64,000 bases of DNA, from the NCBI GenBank assembly GCA_020851995.1, contig JADZBO010000015.1, forward strand, positions 1-64,000, in the 5' to 3' direction. Position 1 is the stretch's first letter. The number at the start of each line of letters is the position of its first letter. Positions 7,322-14,264 of this stretch are shown here, one piece after another. Made by a program: the position numbers and the translations under genes. The stretch comes from Burkholderiaceae bacterium (GTDB lineage Bacteria; Pseudomonadota; Gammaproteobacteria; Burkholderiales; Burkholderiaceae_B). The notes below the pieces were generated by a model. The model ran no database searches. It was not told where the DNA came from and saw nothing but the letters and a program-made list of their open reading frames with translations.

Positions 7322-7825
7322 ATGACTTCCCTGCTGTTCGATTTCTCTGACCCCCTGGCGGCGACGTTGTGGAACCCGATCAACGATGGCGTGATGGGTG
7401 GAGTATCCCAAAGCCAACTGCGCTATGACCCGGCAGGACATGCCGTATTTGCCGGCCAGGTCTCCTTCGAGAACAACGGTGGGTTTGCCTCGGTGCGCTG
7501 CCAGCCAATGGATATCGGTAGGCGAGATGTCACTGCCTATCTTCTGGACGTATGCGGAGACGGCAAGCGGTACAAACTGAACCTGCGCACCGATAACAGC
7601 TTTGACGGGATCAATTACCAGGTGCAATTCCAGCCACCTGCGGGAATATGGGCGACCTGCCGTCTCGCCAGCGCCGACTTTTTACCGAGTTGGCGCGGGC
7701 GACCGGTACCGAATGCGCCGCCACTCGACTCGGTCCTTGTGCGGCAGATCGGCCTGATGATCGCCGACCGGCAGGAAGGTCCGTTTGCTTTGGCCATCAG
7801 GTCGATTGCCGCAGAAATTGCCTGA
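7322..7825 (+). CDS. CIA30 family protein
   Basis: A 167-residue protein with the CIA30 jelly-roll pattern: LLFDFSDPLAATLWNPINDG, VMGGVSQSQL, FAGQVSFENNGGFASVR and the C-terminal QIGLMIADRQEGPFALAI. CIA30 proteins are named after the mitochondrial complex I assembly factor NDUFAF1; bacterial members are soluble carbohydrate-binding-like domains of unknown role. The length is usual for bacterial members. Its stop is 2 bases before the following hydrolase ATG, so the two genes form an operon. Confidence 0.8.
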   Translation: MTSLLFDFSDPLAATLWNPINDGVMGGVSQSQLRYDPAGHAVFAGQVSFENNGGFASVRCQPMDIGRRDVTAYLLDVCGDGKRYKLNLRTDNSFDGINYQVQFQPPAGIWATCRLASADFLPSWRGRPVPNAPPLDSVLVRQIGLMIADRQEGPFALAIRSIAAEIA

Positions 7826-7827
7826 TC

Positions 7828-8685
7828 ATGCTCTGGTTGCTGGGACTCATCAGTACCGTCGGTCTGTTGGCGGGTTTGCGGTGGGTGGTCCATCGCAGCC
7901 TGGCACCTGAGCGTCTGATCGAGTCGCGAACACCGGCGGATGTCGGTTTGCAATTTCAGGAGGTCACCCTTGCCACCGAAAACAGCAAATCCCTGTTCGG
8001 CTGGTTCATCCCCGCAAACCGGACGGGCCGGGCACCGGCTGTCGTGGCACTTCATGGGTGGGGTGGTAATGCCGAAACCCTGTTGCCATTGGCGGGGCCA
8101 CTTCACGAAGCGGGATTCGCGCTCTTATTCGTCGATGCGCGGTGCCACGGACAAAGTGATGAGGACAGTTTTGCCTCGATGCCGCGCTTTGCCGAGGACC
8201 TCGGTCATGCCATTGATTGGCTGAAACAGCGCGAGGACATTGATCAGAATGCCATCGCAGCGATCGGTCACTCCGTTGGCGCCGGAGCCGTCTTGTTAAG
8301 CGCCTCCTGGCGTAACGATCTTGCCGCCGTGGTGAGCATTGCGGCGTTCACGCATCCGGTGGCGATGATGCGTCGCTGGTTTTCCTCCAAAGGAATTCCG
8401 TACCGGCCCGCCGGCTGGCTGATGTTGCGCTACGTTGAATGGGTGATCGGCCATCGCTTCGACGACATCGCGCCGGTCAACACCATCCGTCGGGTCGCTT
8501 GCCCGACATTGCTGGTGCATGGCGCGGAGGACACCACAGTGCCGGTCAGCGAGGCCCAGGCGATTCACGCCAACCGGTCGGGGGGCCACGTCCAGTTGAA
8601 GGTGGTGGCCGGAAGCCATGACGACTTCGCTGATCTCGATCGGGAACTTCCAGTGCTGGTGGATTTTCTCTCGAAGATCGAATGA
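7828..8685 (+). CDS. Alpha/beta hydrolase, membrane-anchored
   Basis: A 285-residue protein with an N-terminal hydrophobic anchor (MLWLLGLISTVGLLAGL) followed by an alpha/beta hydrolase domain: oxyanion segment VVALHGWGG, nucleophile elbow GHSVGAG (Ser149), acid region LLVHGAEDTTVP and catalytic His in GSHDDF. The membrane anchor and short spacing to the CIA30 gene support an envelope-associated esterase or peptidase; the substrate is unknown. The frame is open further upstream, but the ATG at 7828, two bases after the CIA30 stop, gives the natural start. Confidence 0.85.
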   Translation: MLWLLGLISTVGLLAGLRWVVHRSLAPERLIESRTPADVGLQFQEVTLATENSKSLFGWFIPANRTGRAPAVVALHGWGGNAETLLPLAGPLHEAGFALLFVDARCHGQSDEDSFASMPRFAEDLGHAIDWLKQREDIDQNAIAAIGHSVGAGAVLLSASWRNDLAAVVSIAAFTHPVAMMRRWFSSKGIPYRPAGWLMLRYVEWVIGHRFDDIAPVNTIRRVACPTLLVHGAEDTTVPVSEAQAIHANRSGGHVQLKVVAGSHDDFADLDRELPVLVDFLSKIE

Positions 8686-8694
8686 TTCTGCTTT

Positions 8695-10017
8695 TCAACG
8701 CATTTCAAACGCTTCCTGATGAAAACGGAACCGGCCTTGCCAGAGTCGCCCAAGTTCTTGTTTGAACTTGTCAGCCAGCCCTTGAGGCCCGCAGAACCAG
8801 ATTTCCAGCCGGCGTGAGCCAGCCTGCGCGCCAGCCACCTCGGCGGCGCTCAATGTTTCGCCTTGCTGGGCACCATGAATATGCAGCTGAATGCCTGGCA
8901 ACGCGGCGCAACTTGCCTCCAGGCGGGCGACAAAGGGATCCGTGGTTCGATCGCGGGTGCAGTAGTGAAGTTCTGCAGAGACCGAACCTGGTGTCTGTTG
9001 CAAGGCATCCAGCCACGCGAGGAACGGCGTGACCCCGATCCCGCCGGCAATCCAGATTTGTCGGGCGCCCGAATCCTGGCGGGTCATGTCGAAGCGACCG
9101 TAGGGTCCTTCGACCTTGACGGCCTGACCGACCTGCAGTCGTTTGCTCAGGGTACGGGTGTAGTCACCGAGTGCCTTGATCTGGAAATTGATGCGCCGAT
9201 CCCCCCGATCCGCACTGGCGATCGTGAAAGGGTGAGCACCCTCCTTATCGTCAAAGGTCATGAACGCAAACTGACCGGGGCGATGGCCGTGCCAGTGCTT
9301 GTCGAGCTGGCAACTGACGGTCAGCACATCCTTGGCAGGTTGTTCGATGGCAGTCACGGTCCCGCTGGCGCTGCGCGCTCTGCCGATGCGACCGGCCAGC
9401 GAGTACAGAGCGCCATAGATCCCGGCAGCACTGAGCACCGCGATGAGCATTCCGACTGGCTGGGTCCAGTAATCGGTCGGGGAGAGCATCACTGCATGCA
9501 GCACCAGCATCAGATAGAGCACCGGCATGGCCTGGTGCGCGATTCGCCAGGTTTTGTAGGGGAATCGTTTCCACAAGGTGATGAGCAACATCGCCAGCAG
9601 CAAATAGAACGCCCATTCCCCCATATCCTTCGCAAGGTCGCGTATCACTTCAAGAAAACCGGCGAATGACTCCTTGGGTACGCGGCCTTCGCGTCCGATC
9701 AGTGCTTTGAGAATGTCTCCGACGATTTCCTTGACGAACCAGTGCACGACGGTAAAGCCCACCGCGAGAATGCCGGCCCACTTATGGGTCCGATAGACGC
9801 GGTCCATGCCGCCCAGCGGGGTTTCCAGCCAGACAGGACGTGTGGACAAGAACATCGCCAGCGACATCAACGCGATCGAGAGCAGGCCACTGAGGTAGAG
9901 CGCTTCCTGCCGGATGACCCATGGCAGGCTGCCGCCACTGCTGCCGCCCGTGGCAACGACGTCCATGCCCCAGACCAGAGTGACGATAGCTAAAAGAGAG
10001 CCGAGCAAGATTTTCAT
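8695..10017 (-). CDS. Ferric-reductase-like transmembrane flavocytochrome
   Basis: A 440-residue protein. The N-terminal half has about six membrane helices with histidines placed as haem b ligands (YRTHKWAGI, VVHWFV, RIAHQAMP, LHAVML), the ferric-reductase transmembrane domain. The C-terminal half is a ferredoxin-reductase module with FAD motif HPFTIAS, phosphate-binding EGPYGRF and NAD(P) motif IAGGIGVTPFLAWL. It would move electrons from cytoplasmic NAD(P)H across the membrane. It is the last gene of the strand carrying two haem c proteins and a PepSY protein, suggesting these are its partners. Its start codon lies inside a 35-bp tandem repeat, described separately. Confidence 0.88.
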   Translation of the reverse strand: MKILLGSLLAIVTLVWGMDVVATGGSSGGSLPWVIRQEALYLSGLLSIALMSLAMFLSTRPVWLETPLGGMDRVYRTHKWAGILAVGFTVVHWFVKEIVGDILKALIGREGRVPKESFAGFLEVIRDLAKDMGEWAFYLLLAMLLITLWKRFPYKTWRIAHQAMPVLYLMLVLHAVMLSPTDYWTQPVGMLIAVLSAAGIYGALYSLAGRIGRARSASGTVTAIEQPAKDVLTVSCQLDKHWHGHRPGQFAFMTFDDKEGAHPFTIASADRGDRRINFQIKALGDYTRTLSKRLQVGQAVKVEGPYGRFDMTRQDSGARQIWIAGGIGVTPFLAWLDALQQTPGSVSAELHYCTRDRTTDPFVARLEASCAALPGIQLHIHGAQQGETLSAAEVAGAQAGSRRLEIWFCGPQGLADKFKQELGRLWQGRFRFHQEAFEMR

Positions 10018-10090
10018 TTCAGAATTCCTGGCGAACCGAGCAAGATTTCCATTTCAGAATTTCTGGCGAACCGAGCAAGATTTTCATGTC
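10001..10090. repeat. 35-bp tandem repeat triplicating a start codon
   Basis: Units begin at 10001, 10036 and 10071 with a 35-bp period; the third is partial. On the minus strand each unit contains an ATG followed by codons for (K/E)ILLG, the first residues of the flavocytochrome. Only the innermost copy (ATG at 10017) opens the full gene, because 35 is not a multiple of three. The outermost copy (ATG at about 10088) has the best ribosome-binding site (AGGAG). The middle copy opens a 12-codon ORF whose TGA overlaps the true ATG, which could couple translation. Confidence 0.85.
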
Positions 10091-10105
10091 AGAGCTCCTG
10101 CCGGA

Positions 10106-10510
10106 TCATTTTCCAGCAACGGGTTGAGGGTTTCCCGGCTGGGGCAGGTCATCACGGCAACGCCGCTGGTTGCAGTCAGCCGAATTGCGCTGATTGGTTT
10201 TTGCATCGGTACCACTATCTTGATTACGGCTGTTGTCACGCTGCCGCTGGTTGAGGATTTCCCCCGTTTGGGGAGACACATACAACTTGATCCGCCGGCC
10301 CGTCTGATCTGTGGCTTTGACTTCATAGCGACCGCTTTCACGTTCGATCTTCTCGATGTGCCGATAGCCGGCGGATTCGAGTCTGGCGTGCACTTCGGGA
10401 ATCGATAGCCATGTCGCCTGGTCGGTATTGGCGGAGCGGATGTCCTCAGCGTGCGTCGACATTGACAAGAAAATTGTAGCAAGCAGTGCAGGGATGGTTA
10501 ATGGTCGCAT
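10106..10510 (-). CDS. PepSY domain protein, exported
   Basis: A 134-residue protein with a signal peptide (cleavage near STHAED) and a single PepSY-like domain: WLSIPEVHARLESAGYRHIEKIERESGRYEVKA, shown here only in part, then KLYVSPQTGEIL. The C-terminal 45 residues are a polar Gln/Asn/Arg/Asp-rich tail with no fold I recognise. PepSY domains are small periplasmic modules often found with redox or protease systems. It lies between the dihaem cytochrome gene and the flavocytochrome gene on the same strand, so it probably belongs to the same complex or regulates it. Confidence 0.8.
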   Translation of the reverse strand: MRPLTIPALLATIFLSMSTHAEDIRSANTDQATWLSIPEVHARLESAGYRHIEKIERESGRYEVKATDQTGRRIKLYVSPQTGEILNQRQRDNSRNQDSGTDAKTNQRNSADCNQRRCRDDLPQPGNPQPVAGK

Positions 10511-10547
10511 GGTGAAATCTTCCGGTTCAGGAAAGTGTCGGTATCAG

Positions 10548-11039
10548 TCATTCTTCGTAGTAGCCTTGCTCTGCTGCGCTATGGCAGGCAACACAGTTCG
10601 CTTTGGTGCGCACGTCCTTGTGGCGCCACTCCCAGTCAGGCACTTTGCGATGCTCGCTGACCCATTTGGGCAGTTCCGTGATGCGTTGTGGGGCGGATCC
10701 CGGGGCAACCCCTTTGAGTAATTTGCTGCTGAAGCGCTGGCCACCTGCATCGCCGGCGTTGGCAACGAGATAACTGGTGATTTTCTCTGCCGTGGCTGCA
10801 TCCAGACTGGCGTCGTCGCCGAAATGCTTGTCCAGTTCACCCATCATGCGTCGCCATGATTGAGCCGGGAGCATTGACGGGGCAAAGGCCATGTGGCAAC
10901 TACCGCACTCTTCCTTGACGACCGGATCCGTCACCGGCGCGAAGAAATGACGGTCACCGGCCTGGGCACGGGCTAATATCAGGGCAGAAAAAGCCAGGGT
11001 CGCGAGGCCGATTGCAAGCGGGCGATAGGGAATACGCAT
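10548..11039 (-). CDS. Dihaem cytochrome c
   Basis: A 163-residue protein with a signal peptide (cleavage near ARAQA) and two CxxCH haem c motifs: CGSCH at residues 45-49 and CVACH near 152. The segment between them (MLPAQSWRRMMGELDKHFGDDASL) matches the dihaem cytochrome c (DHC) family, periplasmic electron carriers known from Rhodobacter, where DHC is partnered with SHP. It sits directly after the DUF1924/SHP-like gene and before PepSY and flavocytochrome genes, matching that partnership. Length and motifs look intact. Confidence 0.88.
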   Translation of the reverse strand: MRIPYRPLAIGLATLAFSALILARAQAGDRHFFAPVTDPVVKEECGSCHMAFAPSMLPAQSWRRMMGELDKHFGDDASLDAATAEKITSYLVANAGDAGGQRFSSKLLKGVAPGSAPQRITELPKWVSEHRKVPDWEWRHKDVRTKANCVACHSAAEQGYYEE

Positions 11040-11060
11040 GGGGGTCTCCTTTAAATGGGA

Positions 11061-11462
11061 TTACTGACCGATCACGAAGGTGAGCCAGTCACCTTTCTCT
11101 TGCGGCGTGCATTCGCGACCCAATACTTCGGTGCAATTGCGCTTGAACCACTTTTCGACCTTGGCGGGATCTGTGTAACGAGTTGGCGTCACCGACACAG
11201 CAATCGGTTCGATGGCCTTGCCGGTCAGCGTCCGGCCGGCACCCCGGGTGTCCTTGCCGTGACAGGTGGTGCAGGACGGTGTGTCAGGTTTCCCACCCGA
11301 AAAGCTCTGCGTGTGCAGCGCCTCGCCGCGTGCCGCTGAAAAGCCACTTCCCTTGGCCGCCGCCGCATACTGGGCCAGCAGGTCCTCGCGTGGACCAGCA
11401 AAGCTGGTCATGCTGAGTATCATGGCAATAATTCCTGCGGTCACGATCGATCGGTGTTTCAT
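11061..11462 (-). CDS. DUF1924 / SHP-like monohaem cytochrome c
   Basis: A 133-residue protein with a signal peptide and one haem c site, SCTTCHGKDTRGAGRT, followed by IEPIAVSVTPTRYTDPAKVEKW, then KRNCTEVLGRECTPQEKGDW. This is the DUF1924 pattern, related to the sphaeroides haem protein SHP, an oxygen-binding cytochrome whose haem ligand Asn is displaced on reduction. I chose the ATG at 11462 because it has a CAGGAG ribosome-binding site and starts the signal peptide. It is the first gene of the minus-strand redox operon, facing the divergent regulator genes. Confidence 0.85.
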   Translation of the reverse strand: MKHRSIVTAGIIAMILSMTSFAGPREDLLAQYAAAAKGSGFSAARGEALHTQSFSGGKPDTPSCTTCHGKDTRGAGRTLTGKAIEPIAVSVTPTRYTDPAKVEKWFKRNCTEVLGRECTPQEKGDWLTFVIGQ

Positions 11463-11519
11463 GCGTTTCTCCTGGCGGTGATTGGACTTGACTGCAGAGC
11501 GCACTTTGCGCCATCCGGT

Positions 11520-11558
11520 CTGAACGAATGCTGAATCGCTTGTTCATCCTGCGTTCAG
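11520..11558. promoter_or_regulatory. Inverted-repeat operator between divergent redox and regulator operons
   Basis: Perfect arms CTGAACG (11520-11526) and CGTTCAG (11552-11558) extend into an imperfect inverted repeat. Each side contains two CTGAA/TTCAN-type half-sites about 11 bp apart, a spacing typical of OmpR-family response regulators that bind direct repeats on one DNA face. It lies in the divergent promoter region between the DUF1924 gene and the PepSY-regulator-kinase operon. Control by the adjacent response regulator is inferred. Confidence 0.6.
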
Positions 11559-11603
11559 GTTCAAAGCGCTAAAAGATCAAGCTGGAAAGCTGCGGAGTTA
11601 AAA

Positions 11604-11981
11604 ATGTTGTCGAGAATTGCCCTCCAGGCGCGCGGCACACTGACAGGTTTGCTCATTCGGATGATGCTTGTGATGCTGAGCATGGGCGTCAGTTACGCAG
11701 CCGACAACCACGACCATGAGCGTGCGCGCCAAGCCGTCGAAGCGGGAGATGTGCTGCCCTTGCGCACGATTCTTGATCGGGTCGAGCGTGAGTATCCCGG
11801 TCAGGTCATGGAGGTTGAACTTGACCGCGATCATGGCGTGTGGGTTTATGAAATCAAGTTATTGCGCAAGGGAGGGGCTCTGATGAAGCTGAAGATTCAC
11901 GCTGGCGACGGCAGCATTCTCGGTTTCAAGGAAAAGCAAGGTAAATCGTCCAAATCAAACGACCCTGGAGAGTCTCGCTAA
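11604..11981 (+). CDS. PepSY domain protein, exported
   Basis: A 125-residue protein with an N-terminal hydrophobic signal (LLIRMMLVMLSMGVSYAAD) and one PepSY domain: ARQAVEAGDVLPLRTILDRV, EYPGQVMEVELDRD, WVYEIKLL, KLKIHAGDGSILGF. Its TAA overlaps the ATG of the response regulator by one base (TAATG), so it is the first gene of the regulatory operon. A periplasmic PepSY protein encoded with a sensor kinase could act as a ligand or modulator for the sensor; that is inference. Confidence 0.82.
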   Translation: MLSRIALQARGTLTGLLIRMMLVMLSMGVSYAADNHDHERARQAVEAGDVLPLRTILDRVEREYPGQVMEVELDRDHGVWVYEIKLLRKGGALMKLKIHAGDGSILGFKEKQGKSSKSNDPGESR

Positions 11982-12643
11982 TGCGCATTCTGGTTGTCGA
12001 AGACGAACCCACACTCGCCACGCAACTTGTTGAAGGCATTCAGTCGACGGGCTATGTCGTGGATGTGGCTCACAACGGCGTTGATGGCCATTTTTTGGGG
12101 GAAACCGAACCTTACGACGCCGTCGTGCTCGATATCGGGCTGCCGCAGATGGATGGCATCACGGTTTTGAAGAAATGGCGAGCGTCAGGACGCACCGTGC
12201 CGGTGCTGATACTGACGGCACGCGACACCTGGCGGGAGAAAGTGGCCGGCATTGACGCCGGTGCGGATGACTACCTGACCAAGCCCTTTCATATGGATGA
12301 ACTGCTTGCCCGGTTGCGCGCCCTGATTCGTCGTGCCGGCGGGCTTGCCAGTACCGAGTTGGTTTGCGGTCTGCTGACGCTGGATACCCGCAGCAGCCGG
12401 GCCAGCGTGGATGGAACTGCCCTGACTCTGACCAGCCATGAATACCGGGTTCTCGCTTACCTCATGCACCATCCAGGTGAAATCGTCTCGCGTTCGGAAC
12501 TGACCGAACATATTTACGCGCAGGATTTCGATCGTGATTCGAATACGGTCGAGGTATTCATCGCGCGCTTGCGCAAGAAATTGCCGGCGGGTCTGATCGA
12601 AACCGTACGCGGACTGGGCTACCGACTCAACGCAGTGCAATGA
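11981..12643 (+). CDS. OmpR/PhoP-family response regulator
   Basis: A 220-residue two-domain regulator. The receiver domain has the acidic pocket VVEDEP, phospho-acceptor D51 in VVLDIGLPQMDG, the conserved Thr in LTARD and Lys in LTKPFH. The C-terminal winged helix ends RDSNTVEVFIARLRKK, then TVRGLGYRL, as in PhoP/QseB/TctD. It overlaps the kinase start by 4 bases. The inverted repeat at 11520-11558 is the natural candidate binding site, allowing it to control its own operon and the divergent cytochrome operon. Confidence 0.92.
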   Translation: MRILVVEDEPTLATQLVEGIQSTGYVVDVAHNGVDGHFLGETEPYDAVVLDIGLPQMDGITVLKKWRASGRTVPVLILTARDTWREKVAGIDAGADDYLTKPFHMDELLARLRALIRRAGGLASTELVCGLLTLDTRSSRASVDGTALTLTSHEYRVLAYLMHHPGEIVSRSELTEHIYAQDFDRDSNTVEVFIARLRKKLPAGLIETVRGLGYRLNAVQ

Positions 12644-14016
12644 AATTTGATCTCTTGCGCAACTCTCTGCGTTTGCGTCTGCTGGCAGGGACGCTGGTCT
12701 GGGTCGTCATCTCGATTCTGGTGGCGGGCTGGGGGCTTGGGCAACTTTTTCATCAGCATGTCGAGGCACAGTTCGATACGGAACTCAAAAATCATCTGGA
12801 TCAACTGACGGCTCAGCTGATTGTCGATGAACAGAATCGGGCCCAAATCCGATCACTTCCGAGTGACCCGCGCCTCAACAAACCCCTTTCCGGTCTGTAT
12901 TGGCAAATAGACCGGATGGCCACAGCGGGTGAACGGTCCGCCAGGGCTGTGTTGCGATCCCGCTCGCTGTGGGACGAAACTTTGGCGGTTCCAGCCGATA
13001 CCCCGACGGACGGAGAGATTCATCGGCATCGGATTGAAGGCCCGCAAGGTATTGCTCTGAGAACGTTGGAGCGCACTGTCACCATCGACACGCATTCCCT
13101 GAGGCTGATGGTCGCGGCCAACGAAAGTCTGATGACAGGACCTGTCGCGGAATTCAAGGGTCACCTTTGGCTGGCATTGGGTCTGCTGGGAATTGGCTTG
13201 ACCTTCGCCGCCTTTATGCAGGTAGTCGTCGGGCTTGCCCCTTTGCGCAGCATGCGGGATGCCCTTGGGCGGGTCAGGCTCGGAGATACCCGAAAAATGG
13301 AAGGCACCTTCCCGAGTGAGATCATGCCGCTGGTGAACGAGTTCAATGCGGTACTTGCGCAAAACGCCGAGGTGGTCGCGCGTTCCCGGACGCAAACCGG
13401 CAACCTTGCGCATGCGCTTAAAACACCGCTGAGTGTTCTCGCCAATGCGGCTGATGCTCCCGACAGACGAGATGACGACCTGGCGCGTCTGGTTGCATCG
13501 CAAGTCGATACCGTTCGTAAGCAGGTTGATTACCACCTGCACCGCGCACAAGCTGCCGCATCGGTAGAAGTTCCGGGCATGCGCACCGCCGTTGAGCCGG
13601 TCATCCAGGGACTGGTTCGGGTCATGCAACGTGTGCATGCAGACCGTCAACTCGATTTCGTGGTGTTACCCGATCCGTTGAATCTGGCTTTTCGTGGTGA
13701 GGAGCAGGATTTGCAGGAAATGCTTGGGAATCTGATCGACAACGCGTCGAAGTGGGCTCGCTCACGAATCGAAATACGGGTGTCCTCCCAATCCGGCAAG
13801 CTCCGGGTGACGGTCGATGATGATGGCAAGGGCATCGACCAGTCTGAACGCAATGTCGTGCTCCGACGAGGGGTTCGCGCGGACGAGCAGGTTCCCGGTA
13901 CGGGGTTGGGGCTCGCCATCACCGACGACCTGGCGCGAATGTATGGTGGTGATCTGGTGTTGGCCCAATCCCGTTTGGGCGGGCTTCAAGTTTCGCTGAC
14001 ACTGCCGGCAGGTTGA
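12640..14016 (+). CDS. Sensor histidine kinase
   Basis: A 458-residue membrane kinase. TM1 lies at about residues 13-35, a periplasmic sensor of about 140 residues follows, and TM2 is near 176-197. The dimerisation helix has phospho-acceptor His258 in LAHALKTPL, and the ATPase domain has the N box (MLGNLIDNASKWA), G1 (DDDGKGI) and G2 (GTGLGLAI). It is the QseC/PhoQ type and is coupled to the response regulator by an ATGA overlap. The divergent haem and flavocytochrome genes suggest it senses a redox-related or periplasmic signal, possibly with the PepSY protein. Confidence 0.92.
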   Translation: MKFDLLRNSLRLRLLAGTLVWVVISILVAGWGLGQLFHQHVEAQFDTELKNHLDQLTAQLIVDEQNRAQIRSLPSDPRLNKPLSGLYWQIDRMATAGERSARAVLRSRSLWDETLAVPADTPTDGEIHRHRIEGPQGIALRTLERTVTIDTHSLRLMVAANESLMTGPVAEFKGHLWLALGLLGIGLTFAAFMQVVVGLAPLRSMRDALGRVRLGDTRKMEGTFPSEIMPLVNEFNAVLAQNAEVVARSRTQTGNLAHALKTPLSVLANAADAPDRRDDDLARLVASQVDTVRKQVDYHLHRAQAAASVEVPGMRTAVEPVIQGLVRVMQRVHADRQLDFVVLPDPLNLAFRGEEQDLQEMLGNLIDNASKWARSRIEIRVSSQSGKLRVTVDDDGKGIDQSERNVVLRRGVRADEQVPGTGLGLAITDDLARMYGGDLVLAQSRLGGLQVSLTLPAG

Positions 14017-14249
14017 CTCTCGCTGCGCTCGCCGGACTGAGAGGTGGGAAACAGGTTTGCGGCTTCCGCTGGCGAAAAAACAGGCGATGGAAATTCCTGA
14101 ACGCCAATTCAAAAAATCATGAGTTGCCGCCTCAGTCAGCATAAACCCTACACCTTCTGGTTGAATGGCACATTTAGGACTACGATATGTGGTAGGCGTG
14201 GCGTGATGCTGTGCATCCTTTGGCGTTGCGCCGCCAGGTAATCACTTAG

Positions 14250-14260
14250 AAGGAGGTGAT
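14250..14260 (+). promoter_or_regulatory. Near-perfect Shine-Dalgarno of formate dehydrogenase
   Basis: AAGGAGGTGAT matches the full anti-Shine-Dalgarno of 16S rRNA. It fixes the start at the ATG 14265 rather than the in-frame GTG at 14256 or ATG at 14259, which lie inside it. Such strength suggests high translation initiation of a protein that also depends on UGA readthrough. Confidence 0.75.
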
Positions 14261-14264
14261 GAAT

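Noticed and set aside
14160-14185. Possible sigma-54 promoter (TGGCAC) upstream of the fdh operon.
   Set aside because: The -24-like TGGCAC is present, but no TTGC-type -12 element lies at the required distance.
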